A stretch of 64,000 nt of DNA from Campylobacter cuniculorum DSM 23162 = LMG 24588 (GTDB lineage: Bacteria; Campylobacterota; Campylobacteria; Campylobacterales; Campylobacteraceae): positions 434,001-498,000 of the forward strand of contig NZ_CP020867.1 in NCBI RefSeq assembly GCF_002104335.1. The letters run 5' to 3'. The notes below the pieces were generated by a model. That model ran no database searches and was not told where the DNA came from. It was given only the letters and a program-made list of their open reading frames with translations. This document shows positions 47,236-58,328 of the stretch, one piece after another; position 1 is the stretch's first letter; every line of letters begins with the position of its first letter. A program made the translations under genes and the position numbers.

Positions 47236-47442
47236 TCAATAATACACTACACAAACAGGCTCACCATTTACTCTAATATTAGGCAAAGCAAGGCAATTAT
47301 AATCATCTTGAGGCACTAAATCGGATTTGCAACTATCTTGATTGAATAAATTTTGCAAAGAGCAAACATAAGGGTCATTGTAAGCAAAAAGACCGCTTAC
47401 AAAAAATCCTACGAGAATAAAGCTTTTTAGATATTTTTTCAT
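47236..47442 (-). CDS. Small secreted Cys-rich protein
   Basis: 68 residues: a signal peptide (MKKYLKSFILVGFFVSGLFA) and a mature part of about 48 residues with four Cys, fit for two disulfides (VCSL, SCKSD, NCLAL, VCVVYY). Periplasmic or exported, function unknown. It lies 40 bases before the EF-hand gene and is probably its operon leader. Confidence 0.65.
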   Translation of the reverse strand: MKKYLKSFILVGFFVSGLFAYNDPYVCSLQNLFNQDSCKSDLVPQDDYNCLALPNIRVNGEPVCVVYY

Positions 47443-47459
47443 CTTCTTACCTCCGCTCC

Positions 47460-48073
47460 TTAAGAGTAAGCATGATTATATCTTATATAATATAAATTTA
47501 ATCTTAAAATATTCCCTAAATATTTATAAATATCATTTGCCTTTATCTTTAAAGATAATCAATCATTTGCAAACACTATATCTTAATGGTATATTTCTGT
47601 ATATATGCAATTAATTTTTTAATTATGTTAAATACTGTAAAGATGCAAGTTGAAATTTCAAAAATTATTTCAAAGAATTTAAAATTCCGCTCCTTTCACA
47701 AAAATCTTCCATAAAACACCCAAAAATAAATTCAATTTTCTAAAAACCCTTCATTATTTTATAAAACTTTAAGCATTTTAAAGTATAATTCTAGCTTTAC
47801 TTTGCAAATTTTACTTTCGCAATAATACAAAATGTTTTATTTTTTAAATTAAGATTAAGTGGGATTTCAAAGCTGTTCTTTGAATTATTATTGTTAAAAA
47901 CACAAGCAAGTTATAAACAATTTTACTGAACTTGTTAAAGCATTGTTGTTTTAAATTTCTTTAAATATTTTAAAGCTTAAGTTTCAAGTCTCAACTTGAA
48001 TGCTTTCCGTCTTGAATTAAAATGGCAATGATAAAACTTTAGCAAGGAAGTGATGCGTTTTAGAATGAAAAAA
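47460..48073 (+). promoter_or_regulatory. rRNA promoter and leader region
   Basis: No protein gene, 16S or tRNA is present. TATAAT with upstream TTTAAAG occurs near 47785. Bases 48033-48056 are complementary to 52529-52552 after the 23S gene, the expected RNase III processing stem of pre-23S rRNA. Confidence 0.6.
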
Positions 48074-48540
48074 GGTAAGCTATAAAGAGCAAATGGTGGA
48101 TGCCTTGACTGGTAAAGGCGATGAAGGACGTACTAGACTGCGATAAGCTACGGGGAGCTGTCAAGAAGCTTTGAGCCGTAGATTTCCGAATGGGGCAACC
48201 CAAGATATAGAGATATATCTTACCATAATGGAGCGAACGAGGGGAATTGAAACATCTTAGTACCCTTAGGAAAAGAAATCAATAGAGATTGCGTCAGTAG
48301 TGGCGAGCGAAAGCGTAACAGGGCAAACCTAGTGCTTGCACTAGGGGTTGTAGGACTGCAATGTGGAAGGAATGAGTTTAGCAGAACACTCTGGAAAGTG
48401 TAGCCATAGAGGGTGATAGTCCCGTATGCGAAAAACGATTTCTACCTAGCAGTATCCTGAGTAGGGCGGGACACGTGAAATCCTGCCTGAAGCTGGGGAG
48501 ACCACTCTCCAACCCTAAATACTCCTACCAGATCGATAGC

Positions 48541-48574
<34 letters not shown>

Positions 48575-48631
48575 GCGGTGAGCGGAGTGAAATAGAACCT
48601 GAAACCATTTGCTTACAATCATTCAGAGCCC

Positions 48632-49425
48632 TATTGTGAGTCCCTTTGAGGAATTAAGGAGGTATAAAGCCTTCTCACAAACCGGATTTCTCTCATCTTT
48701 TTTGAAAAGACAATGACAAAGGATGAGTTGATTTGGGAAAATGAAACAACGACGCATATAAGAAACTAGGATTATGATTCACTTATACAATTATAGACAA
48801 GAGCTAATGCTTAGTATCTCTTGTCAGAAAGATTATAAACTCATCAAGCCTTAGACCTAGAAGAGATAATCATTTAAGATTATGGATAAGAGAGTAAAGT
48901 TTAAGATTTAGAAGATACTCGACTGATTGCAGTTTGGTATAATAAATTGTATTGCTTCTTTATAAACCATATAAATAAATGAGCTAATAAGCCTTCACAG
49001 CAAGTTGATACGTTTTGGCATTATCATAAAAATATGAGCAAGATTGCAAAAACATTTTTGCTTATTTTCTTTATTATTTTCCTTATTTTCCCATACGAAG
49101 ATGCTAAAAAATTTAAAACAGACTTAGAAGCAAACTTACAAATTTTATATATAAGTGTTTTGCGAAATGAGATTCTTAATATAAAGGAGCAAGTTTAGAA
49201 TGCTTTTGCAAGATGCTCTCATTATAATAAGTGGCATCCCAATCAAGGCATAAAATTTGTCTGTGATAGCATGTTAGTATTTCTTGTATGATTTTGTTTT
49301 CATTAGAAAGATTGTGCAGAAAAATCTGCAAAGATGAGCCCTAAGAGCTCTCACACAAAGATTTTTAAACTTTCTAAAAAGTCATTGCAAACTGAATTTG
49401 AGTGATTCTTCAAAGGGATTCACAA
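48632..49425 (+). other. Intervening sequence in 23S helix 25
   Basis: Flanking 20-base complementary arms (48633-48652 and 49406-49425, TTGTGAGTCCCTTTGAGGA pairing with TCTTCAAAGGGATTCACAA) form the stem that RNase III would cut. Its position, about 560 bases into the core, fits helix 25. Inside is a 54-codon frame at 49034-49198 (MSKIAKTFLLIFFIIFLIFP) without a convincing ribosome site. Confidence 0.85.
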
Positions 49426-49923
49426 GGGTGATGGACTGCCTTTTGCATAATGAGCCTGCGAGTTGTGGTGTCTGGCAAGGTTAAGCAAACGCGAAGCCGT
49501 AGCGAAAGCGAGTCTGAATAGGGCAAAAAGTCAGATGCTGCAGACCCGAAACGAAGTGATCTATCCATGAGCAGCTTGAAGCTAGTGTAAGAGCTAGTGG
49601 AGGAGCGAACCCATAGGCGTTGAAAAGCCCCGGGATGACTTGTGGATAGGGGTGAAAGGCCAATCAAACTTCGTGATAGCTGGTTCTCTCCGAAATATAT
49701 TGAGGTATAGCGTTGTGAAGTAGCTTAGGGGGGTAGAGCACTGAATGGGCTAGGGCATACACCAATGTACCAAACCCTATCAAACTCCGAATACCCTAAG
49801 TGGTATCACAGCAGTCAGACGGCGAGTGATAAAATCCGTCGTCAAGAGGGAAACAACCCAGACTATCAGCTAAGGTCCCCAAATCTTACTTCAGTGGAAA
49901 ACGATGTGAAGTTACTCAAACAA

Positions 49924-49981
<58 letters not shown>

Positions 49982-50036
49982 TAGTGATTTTGTGCGGAAA
50001 ATATAACGGGGCTAAAGTAAGTACCGAAGCTATAGA

Positions 50037-50772
50037 CTTGCATACAACTTAGACTGATTGATAAGTTTTTATGGATAAACTTTTTCAATTCTTTATATTA
50101 AGTTTCTTTATAAAACTTTTTATGAATTCTTTATTATAAAGTTTTTGAGATTTATAAACCTTAAAACAAAGCTCTTAAAAGAGCCTTTATTTTAAATTGA
50201 CTTGTTTTAATGCTTCATTTGATTAAGGGCTTTAATCATTGAGTCTTAAAAAAGATTATGAGAATGATTAGACAAATACAAACACTCAAATCAAAAAAGA
50301 TTAAGATACAATTTAAATGAGAATTATAGTGAGATGATAAAGATTATAAAGAAAAACTTTTAAAACAGAAGTTTAACATCAATCTCAAAGCAAATTCTTT
50401 TTTAAGAGGATGAATTAAACTTTAAGATAAAAACAAATAATAGAGATAAAATGAAAGAGCTTATAAACCAAAGAAGCTTATAAAGAGAAAAACTGAAATT
50501 TTAAGTCAAATAATAAAATAAAACAATAAAAAAGATTTAAAATAAAAAAGATTTAAAATAAAAAAGATTTAAAATTTGAAAAGTTTTAAAAAATCAAAAA
50601 AAGTTTTAGAAAATTTTTAGAAAGCTTGAAATAAAAATTCAAAGCTCAAATGCTTGATAAAGAATTCAATTTCAAAGGTTTTCATCAGCTTTAATCATCA
50701 AAGCAAAAATTGATTGTTTAAAAAAGCTTTTATGACAAAGAATTAAATCAAGCAGTTTAAGTTGTGTGCAAG
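50037..50772 (+). other. Intervening sequence in 23S helix 45
   Basis: CTTGCATACAACTTAGACTG (50037-50056) pairs with the end CAGTTTAAGTTGTGTGCAAG (50753-50772). At 736 bases it is several times the roughly 160-base element known from C. jejuni at this place. Extremely AT-rich with short repeats, no convincing gene. Confidence 0.85.
50525..50572 (+). repeat. 16-bp tandem repeat, three copies
   Basis: aataaaaaagatttaa occurs three times head to tail inside the helix 45 intervening sequence, suggesting expansion by slippage. Confidence 0.85.
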
Positions 50773-51364
50773 TGGTAGGAGAGCGTTCTATTAGCGTTGA
50801 AGGTATACCGGTAAGGAGTGCTGGAGCGAATAGAAGTGAGCATGCAGGCATGAGTAGCGATAATTAATGTGAGAATCATTAACGCCGAAAACCCAAGGTT
50901 TCCTACGCGATGCTCGTCATCGTAGGGTTAGTCGGGTCCTAAGCCAAGTCCGAAAGGGGTAGGCGATGGCAAATTGGTTAATATTCCAATACCAACATTA
51001 GTGTGCGATGGAAGGACGCTTAGAGCTAGGAGGGCTAGCGGATGGAAGTGCTAGTCTAAGGATGTGAGTGCTTATACAGGCAAATCCGTATAAGAATACA
51101 CTGAGGTCTTAAAGGCTCTTCAAAGTCTTCGGATAGCGAGGAGAACCTCTGATGCTGTCGAGCCAAGAAAAGTTTCTAAGTTTAGCTAATGTTGCCCGTA
51201 CCATAAACCGACACAGGTGGGTGGGATGAGTATTCTAAGGCGCGTGGAAGAACTCTCTTTAAGGAACTCTGCAAAATAGCACCGTATCTTCGGTATAAGG
51301 TGTGGTTCGCTTCGTATTAGAATTCACTTCGAAAGCGAAGAAACTTACAACAAAGAGTCCCTCC

Positions 51365-51397
<33 letters not shown>

Positions 51398-51406
51398 CTC
51401 GTAAGA

Positions 51407-51437
<31 letters not shown>

Positions 51438-51490
51438 TCGAAGGTTAATTGATGGGGTTAGCATCAGCGAAGCTCTTGATCGAAGCCCGA

Positions 51491-51543
<53 letters not shown>

Positions 51544-52067
51544 TTAAATACCGACCTGCATGAATGGCGTAACGAGATGGGAGCTGTCTCAAAGAGGGAT
51601 CCAGTGAAATTGTAGTGGAGGTGAAAATTCCTCCTACCCGCGGCAAGACGGAAAGACCCCGTGGACCTTTACTATAGCTTGACACTGCTGCTTGGATAAG
51701 AATGTGCAGGATAGGTGGGAGGCTTTGAATATATGACGCTAGTTGTATAGGAGCCATTGTTGAGATACCACTCTTTCTTATTTGGGTAGCTAACCAGCTT
51801 GAGTTATCCTCAAGTGGGACAATGTCTGGTGGGTAGTTTGACTGGGGCGGTCGCCTCCCAAATAATAACGGAGGCTTACAAAGGTTGGCTCAGAACGGTT
51901 GGAAATCGTTCACAGAGTATAAAGGCAAAAGCCAGCTTAACTGCAAGAGACACAACTCGAGCAGGGACGAAAGTCGGTCTTAGTGATCCGGTGATTCTGT
52001 GTGGAAGGGTCATCGCTCAAAGGATAAAAGGTACCCCGGGGATAACAGGCTGATCTCCCCCAAGAGC

Positions 52068-52123
<56 letters not shown>

Positions 52124-52124
52124 G

Positions 52125-52210
<86 letters not shown>

Positions 52211-52872
52211 TGCCGTGGGCGTAAGAAGATTGAAGAGCTTTGACCCTAGTACGAGAGGACCGGGTTGAACAAACCACTGGTGTAGCTGTTGTCCTGCCAA
52301 GGGCATCGCAGCGTAGCTAAGTTTGGAAAGGATAAACGCTGAAAGCATCTAAGCGTGAAGCCAACTCTAAGATGAATCTTCTCTAAGTTCTGTGCAAGAC
52401 TAGCACTTTGATAGGCTGGGTGTGTAAGAGATGAAAGTCTTTGAGCTGACCAGTACTAATAGAACGTTTGGCTTATCTTAAACTTTTTGACTTTAAGGTC
52501 TTGATGATTTTATAAGTTCAATCAGTGAGCATCACTTCCTTGTTAAGGTTTTTATTAATCTTAAGGAAATGTTTATCAGCTTGTTTGTTTTTAACCTTGT
52601 TTTTTATGGGTATGGTTTAAATCTTAGAAGAGATGAAAGACTTGAATGTATTTTTATGCTTCATTGAAGTTAAGAGATGTTTTTAAAAGGATTCATTTTA
52701 GGATGAAAATCTTTTGATGAGAAGTCTATTGAGTCTTTGTTTGAGTTTTTAAATTTGGACTTTTAGAAATAAAAAGATTTTAACATTCTTTCATTACACT
52801 AAGACTTAACATCTTAAATCAGTGTCTAAGGCTTAAAAAGCATCAATCTTCTTTGTATCCATAAATAACAAG

Positions 52873-52989
52873 GTCCGTGATTATACAGATATGGAAACGC
52901 CTTGCTCCATCCCGAACCAAGAAGCTAAGCATATCGTGGGTGATGATACTAAGTCTTACTGACAGGGGGAAAGTAGCTCATTGCGGGCT
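52873..52989 (+). rRNA. rrf: 5S ribosomal RNA
   Basis: About 117 bases with CGCCTTGCTCCATCCCGAAC and a closing stem GTCCG...CGGGC extended by flanking AACAA/TTGTT. It lies about 390 bases after the 23S, with no gene between; the spacer 52480-52872 holds the 23S trailing processing stem. Confidence 0.95.
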
Positions 52990-53024
52990 TTGTTGATTTT
53001 TACTTATTGAATGAATAAAGATTT

Positions 53025-53914
53025 TAATTTTCTTTGCGGGTGTATCAATTAACTTTACATATATGTCCTTGATTATTTTCTTTATCTTGTGGTATAAGTC
53101 GCCAGAGGCAGATAAAATGTTCTTTTGAACCCAGTCGCCCGTCAAGCTTTGGGCTTGAGTGTAAGGGGTGTGAGCGTCCCTACCATCTACTTTTCTCTTT
53201 TAATCTATCAAATTCTGTAATTTTCTTTTTATTTGTGTGATAAATCATACTCGTCCCATTGTCATTTCTGATTCTAACATTTTCCATTTTTTTATTATCT
53301 AGTCTCTTTGCTACGATAAAGTCTTTTTCACTTTTTATCCTAGAATTGTTTATAATTATTTTAGGCTTACTCACAGCCCTTTCTATCACTTCTTTGACTT
53401 CCTTCTTGTCTCTAAACATTTTAGGATGTCTTTGATAGAGAGTTGTGAATTAGCATAGCCCCTCTTTTTCTAATAATTCTACAAGAACCTTATAGAGTAT
53501 AAATGTATCATTTTGATTCTGTCTTTTGTAATATTCTTTAACTAAAGGATTTTTAAATTCCATTCTTTCCTTAAGATTTATATCAGAGTAAAATGTTATA
53601 ATGACTTCATCAAAGGGGGATAGTGGCGGTTGTGACCCTCCCCTTTGATGAAATTCTGTTATTTTTTCTGAATAATTGTTCGCTATTTTATCTGCAACAG
53701 CTCTAAATCTAACATTTTCATTATTTTCCCATTCAAATATTTTTCCATTTCTTTCATCAATAAAAGGTTCTTTAAATATTTTCAAATATGCTCTTATAGA
53801 ATTTTCTAAATTCAATAATTCTTCTATTGTGATTTGTCCCTCGCTTTCTTGCTCTAAATGTATTTTAATATGTTTTGTACCTAAATCACTCTTTTGATTA
53901 GCTCTTACGAGAAT
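53025..53914 (-). pseudogene. Broken phage-type nuclease (MuF/polyvalent C-terminal) gene
   Basis: The frame opens after a TAA at 53915-53917 and reads SDLGTKHIKIHLEQESEGQI to about 53450, where a TAA interrupts it; it resumes in the same frame as FTTLYQRHPKMFRDKKEVKE with nuclease-like VIERAVSKPKIII and HTNKKKITEFDRL, then shifts frame near 53190 and continues as DGRDAHTPYTQAQSLTGDW to YHKIKKIIKDIYVKLIDTPA. No start codon remains. Residues VYEWKKDDVRFR and DYEIITFYSDRNL of the giant protein at 16810-21798 correspond to FEWENNENVRFR and DEVIITFYSDINL here. It looks like a phage head-protein toxin tail. Confidence 0.65.
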
Positions 53915-53917
53915 TTA

Positions 53918-54296
53918 TATTAAAACTTATAAATATATTTTGTAGTATAAGCTGTTTGTATTCTTTAGAAATGCTATATGTAAATTTATAATTTAAATCA
54001 AATGTATTTATCTGCTTCGAAAGCTATGTAAGCTTGGTTTTTTAGTTTTATTTTGTTGATTTTAGCATCAATATCTTTTTTCTAAAAAACTCAAATATAA
54101 ATTTGGAAAAAATTCATAGATATCTTTAAATTGTATTGATTTTATATTAAAAATTAATGAAGTTTTGATTTGCAAAATGCTAAAGTCTTTTAATTTTTAG
54201 TAAATTTAAAACTTATTTTAATTAAATAAAAATTTAAAATCAAATTTTGATTCTAAAAATTTTTAAGTATAATAACTCAAAAATTAAAAGGTTAAA
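53918..54296. other. AT-rich intergenic stretch
   Basis: No gene or stable structure that I can support; it presumably carries the promoter of the YigZ-family gene (TAAGTATAATAAC ends about 25 bases before the ATG). Confidence 0.5.
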
Positions 54297-54866
54297 ATGC
54301 AAACAGTTTCTCAAATTTATCAAGCAGAAATCAAAATCAAAAAATCCACCTTTCTAGCTTTTATCTGTCCTTTTGATGCATTTGATTCTTTGCTTGAAAA
54401 TTTAAAAAAGGAACACACAAAAGCTGTGCATTTTGTTTGGGCGTATCGTTTTTTAAATAAATTTCATCAAATTGTAGAGGATAAAAACGATGATGGTGAG
54501 CCAAAAGGCACTTCAGCTTTACCTTCTCTTAATGTTTTAAGAGGTGTTGAACTTGTTAATGTGGCTGTAATTATCGTGCGATATTTTGGTGGCATAAAAC
54601 TTGGGACAGGAGGCTTGGTTAGAGCTTATAGTGAGGCTGTGAATGCAGCAGTAGCAAAGGCAGTTTTAATCCCTTTAAAAGAACAAATTAAAATAAGCAT
54701 AGCTTTAAAATTTTTAAGTCGTTTTGAACATTTTCTTAATAAAAATAAAATCTATTTTAAGAAAGAATTTAAAGAAAATGAAGTTTTGCTTTTAATCGAT
54801 GTTGAGTCAAAACAGAAAGAAAATTTTAAGCAATTTTCTCAAAAATTTAATGCAATATTTATGTAA
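54297..54866 (+). CDS. yigZ: YigZ/IMPACT-family protein
   Basis: 189 residues. The N-terminal UPF0029 domain includes KAVHFVWAYRFL, DDGEPKGTSALP and VRYFGGIKLGTGGLVRAYSE; a ferredoxin-like C-terminus follows. Family members are linked to translation control, but the bacterial role is unclear. AAAAGG precedes the ATG. Confidence 0.88.
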   Translation: MQTVSQIYQAEIKIKKSTFLAFICPFDAFDSLLENLKKEHTKAVHFVWAYRFLNKFHQIVEDKNDDGEPKGTSALPSLNVLRGVELVNVAVIIVRYFGGIKLGTGGLVRAYSEAVNAAVAKAVLIPLKEQIKISIALKFLSRFEHFLNKNKIYFKKEFKENEVLLLIDVESKQKENFKQFSQKFNAIFM

Positions 54867-55065
54867 TTTTTTTAAAAAATAAAATATAAAATTCATTTTA
54901 ATTAAAAAAATAAAACATATCTCTAAAATAGGTAAAATTCTTGATAAATTTTTAAAAATATTTAGATTATATTAAAATTTTTAATACCAAAAATAAACTT
55001 TAACAAAATTTAACAAATTGTATTATAAACTAAGGATAAAATTTTTATTTAAAAAATGGAAAAAT

Positions 55066-55716
55066 ATGTCTAAAACAAGTCAAAAAATTTCAAGCGATAG
55101 AATTTATGAGTATATTATCGATGCAATCAAACAAGGCAAACTTAAATCCAATGATAGAATCAAAGAGCAGCATTTAGCTGAAGAAATGGGTTTAAGCAGG
55201 ACTCCCGTTCGTGAAGCCTTAGGAATTTTACTCAATGAAGGAATTTTAATCCAAGATGGTAAAAATGGCTTGATAGTTGCGGGGCTTGATTTGGTTTCTA
55301 TCACTAAACTTTACGAGATGAGAGAGCTTTTAGAATCAGAAGCAGCAAGACTTGCCGTGCAATACGCCTCTAAAGCAGAAATTGAAATTTTAATTAATAT
55401 TGTTGAGTCTCAAAGAAATATAAAAGATACTGATATTGTAGCTTTAAGGGCACACAATGTTTTGTTTCATCAAACCCTATATCATTACTCGAACAATCAT
55501 TATCTTTATAAAATTATGCAAAATTTTGAAAAAACACTAATACTCCTTGGTGAAAGCACTTTAGCAAAAACAAGTCGCCCTAAAGAATCGTATAATGAAC
55601 ATTTAGAGCTTGTCAATGCCATTAAAGAAAAAGACGCTAAAAAAGCAGCAGATTTGGCTCGGTTTCATATCCATCAAGCCTATAAAATTCGCTTAGAGCG
55701 TATTTTAAATAACTAA
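55066..55716 (+). CDS. GntR-family (FCD) transcriptional regulator
   Basis: 216 residues from ATG 55066; the frame extends to 55018 but MSKTSQKISSDRIYEYI is the natural start. Winged helix LAEEMGLSRTPVREALGILL (about 35-54), then an all-helical FCD ligand domain. Such regulators respond to small carboxylates. The target cannot be read here; the neighbour 150 bases upstream is yigZ. Confidence 0.88.
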   Translation: MSKTSQKISSDRIYEYIIDAIKQGKLKSNDRIKEQHLAEEMGLSRTPVREALGILLNEGILIQDGKNGLIVAGLDLVSITKLYEMRELLESEAARLAVQYASKAEIEILINIVESQRNIKDTDIVALRAHNVLFHQTLYHYSNNHYLYKIMQNFEKTLILLGESTLAKTSRPKESYNEHLELVNAIKEKDAKKAADLARFHIHQAYKIRLERILNN

Positions 55717-55717
55717 G

Positions 55718-56563
55718 TTACTCAAAAATTATCACTCCATCTGTGTTTTTATGAGATTTTTCAGATGAATTTTGTGAATTTTGGTTTTCATTGAAGGTCT
55801 CATTAAAACTTTCATCATTGATGAATTCGTTAAATTCTTGATTGCCTTGATTGTTTTCATTGTTTGAATTTAAGGCTTGAGGGAGATTTTCATAAAGCGT
55901 ATTTAAAGTGGTTTTATAAAAGGCTAAAAAGGCTTTATCAATTTCAAAAGCGGGACGCTCTAAGCCCTTATTAAGCTGTGTTGGGACAGCACTAAAGGTC
56001 GTTTTAAAAAGACCCACACCCTCACCGCTTTTAACCGGATAAGTAAGACTTACAAAAGAATCAGTTTTTGCATTGCTCGTAATATTTGTTATATTTTGCG
56101 GATTATGTGCGTCGATGAATTCCATTTTGGCTTGAAAATTCAAAGCTAAATTTGAGCTTATAGAATCTCCGTTGAGCCATTCACTCGTTTTTTGGGCATT
56201 TTTTTCTTCTATATAAATGCTTAGAGTGCTTTGAAGTTTATAATCAGCATTTGTAGAGCTAAGTTCATAACCTTTAAGCCTTGCTATGGTCTTCATTTGC
56301 TCTTCTAAATTTTGTTTTAAAAGCTCAATTTCTTTATCGATTCGAAATTTAAGGGTCGAGTTTTCAAAATAATCTGAATAATTATTATTTTGCTCTATGT
56401 TTATAGCTTCTAAAGAAATTTTAACGCCTGAATGAGGAGTTTCTGTTTTGATAGGAGTTTGAGGTTTAAAATTTGGCATTGAAACATTGATAAAACTTGA
56501 ACTTGTTTTTCCACAAGCACTTAAAAATAAAGCAAAAACCATACTCAAAGCATATTTTTTCAT
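55718..56563 (-). CDS. Lipoprotein of unknown function
   Basis: 281 residues. Signal peptide with lipobox LSACG (Cys17), then a mixed domain and an Asn/Glu-rich tail (NNENNQGNQEF). Order beside lgt matches the Cj0406c lipoprotein gene as I remember it. It may resemble HpaA-type lipoproteins, but weakly. It ends one base after the GntR stop, convergent, and is divergent from lgt. Confidence 0.75.
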   Translation of the reverse strand: MKKYALSMVFALFLSACGKTSSSFINVSMPNFKPQTPIKTETPHSGVKISLEAINIEQNNNYSDYFENSTLKFRIDKEIELLKQNLEEQMKTIARLKGYELSSTNADYKLQSTLSIYIEEKNAQKTSEWLNGDSISSNLALNFQAKMEFIDAHNPQNITNITSNAKTDSFVSLTYPVKSGEGVGLFKTTFSAVPTQLNKGLERPAFEIDKAFLAFYKTTLNTLYENLPQALNSNNENNQGNQEFNEFINDESFNETFNENQNSQNSSEKSHKNTDGVIIFE

Positions 56564-56661
56564 TTTAAAACCTTTTATAAATTTAAAGCTAATTATAGCA
56601 AATTAAAGTTTTTTTGATATATTTTTATGAAAAAATTAAAATAAAAAATTTTGGAATCAAT

Positions 56662-57474
56662 ATGGAAACTTGGCAAAATATTTATTCTCATTTTAATGTG
56701 GTGGCTTTTGAAATTTTAGGCTTTAAAATTCATTGGTATGGCATTATGTATGTTATAGCCTTGCTTCTTGCTTTAGTTTTGGCAAAATTTTTTGTAAAAA
56801 AATTTAAAATCAATATTTCAAATTCTATGCTGGATAATTATTTTATTTGGGTTGAAATTGGTGTAGTTTTAGGTGCAAGAATAGGATATATTTTAATTTA
56901 TGATTCAAATACTTTATGGTATTTAAGTCATCCTTGGCAAATCTTTAATCCTTATGAAAATGGCGAATTTATCGGTATTAGAGGAATGAGTTTTCACGGA
57001 GCCATCGTAGGATTTTTACTCGCAACTTTTTTATTTTGCAAAAAATACAAACAAAATGCTTGGCAGTATCTTGATTTGGTTGCTTTGAGTGTGCCTTTAG
57101 CCTATGTTTTTGGAAGAATCGGAAATTTTTTAAATCAAGAACTTTTTGGACGCGTTACAAATGTAGCTTGGGGAATTTATGTGGATAATGCTTTGCGTCA
57201 TCCTTCACAGCTCTATGAAGCATTTTTAGAGGGTATTGCAGTTTTTTTCGTTGTCATTTTAGTCAAAACAAGGCAGAAATTTACGGGAGAACTTATCATC
57301 GTTTATGCTTGTGCCTATTCTTTAGCTCGTTTTATTTGTGAATTCTTTAGAGAACCTGATTTTGGCATAGGTTTTGTAGTTTTTGGATTGAGTATGGGGC
57401 AAATTTTAAGTTTGGTTATGTTTATAATTGCTTTACTTTTTTATGCGTATTTGAAATTCAAGAATAAATTTTAA
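56662..57474 (+). CDS. lgt: Prolipoprotein diacylglyceryl transferase
   Basis: 270 residues from ATG 56662 ([12 protein letters not shown]); the frame extends to 56614. Seven membrane helices, the signature [16 protein letters not shown] near 150, and HGAIVGF. It attaches diacylglycerol to lipobox Cys, the first step of lipoprotein maturation. Confidence 0.96.
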   Translation: METWQNIYSHFNVVAFEILGFKIHWYGIMYVIALLLALVLAKFFVKKFKINISNSMLDNYFIWVEIGVVLGARIGYILIYDSNTLWYLSHPWQIFNPYENGEFIGIRGMSFHGAIVGFLLATFLFCKKYKQNAWQYLDLVALSVPLAYVFGRIGNFLNQELFGRVTNVAWGIYVDNALRHPSQLYEAFLEGIAVFFVVILVKTRQKFTGELIIVYACAYSLARFICEFFREPDFGIGFVVFGLSMGQILSLVMFIIALLFYAYLKFKNKF

Positions 57475-57543
57475 TTTATATTAAAGAGTGATTGTAATAT
57501 AATGAAACTTTATTAATAAATTATTAAAAGAAAAGGAGTAAAG

Positions 57544-58326
57544 ATGAGTGGGCTTATCGAAGGGTACTTTGGTAAGAGCATTGAGGGTAAAAAAAGCAAA
57601 ATACCAGCAAAGCTTGATTTTATCCAAAGTGCTACCGGGCTTTTTCTGGGTCTTTTTATGTGGGGGCATATGTTTTTTGTCTCAAGTATCTTAATTAGCA
57701 ATGATTTTATGTATAAAATTGCTAGAATGTTTGAAGGAAACTTTATATTTGGAACTCCTCAACCTTGGGTTGTATCCTGTATAGTTTTCGTGGTTTTCGC
57801 GGTTTTTGTAACTCATGCAGGTCTTGCTATGCGTAAATTTCCTATCAATTTTAGGCAATGGCAACTTCTTCGCACTCATGTAAAAACCATCAATCACGGA
57901 GATACAAGTTTATGGTTTGTGCAAGCTATCACAGGTTTTATTATGTTTTTCTTTGCATCATTCCATCTTGGTATCATGTTTTTCTTTCCCGAAACGATAG
58001 ATCCTTATGGTTCTGGAGATAGAATGCTTCAAATGTGGCCTTTTTATCTTATCTTGCTTTTTGCAGTAGAATTACATGGAGGCATAGGACTTTATCGCCT
58101 TTGCGTTAAATGGGGCTGGTTTGAAGGCGATAATGCAAGAGCAAGCCGTAAGACACTTAAAAAAATCAAATGGGTGATTAGTGTATTTTTCTTAGTCTTA
58201 GGACTTTTTACTATGGCAGCTTATCTTAAAGTAAGTTTTAGTCCTCATACTCCGGGCGAAAGATATACACCAAGTGCAAATTTAATGCTACCATCTTCAG
58301 AACTTATTGAACAAAAAAGGGGTTGA
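57544..58326 (+). CDS. frdC: Fumarate reductase cytochrome b subunit
   Basis: 260 residues, five membrane helices with His ligands for two haems ([33 protein letters not shown]). AAAAGGAGTAAAG before ATG is a strong ribosome site. It oxidises menaquinol and passes electrons to FrdB. It matches the Wolinella-type dihaem enzyme. Confidence 0.96.
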   Translation: MSGLIEGYFGKSIEGKKSKIPAKLDFIQSATGLFLGLFMWGHMFFVSSILISNDFMYKIARMFEGNFIFGTPQPWVVSCIVFVVFAVFVTHAGLAMRKFPINFRQWQLLRTHVKTINHGDTSLWFVQAITGFIMFFFASFHLGIMFFFPETIDPYGSGDRMLQMWPFYLILLFAVELHGGIGLYRLCVKWGWFEGDNARASRKTLKKIKWVISVFFLVLGLFTMAAYLKVSFSPHTPGERYTPSANLMLPSSELIEQKRG

Positions 58327-58328
58327 TT

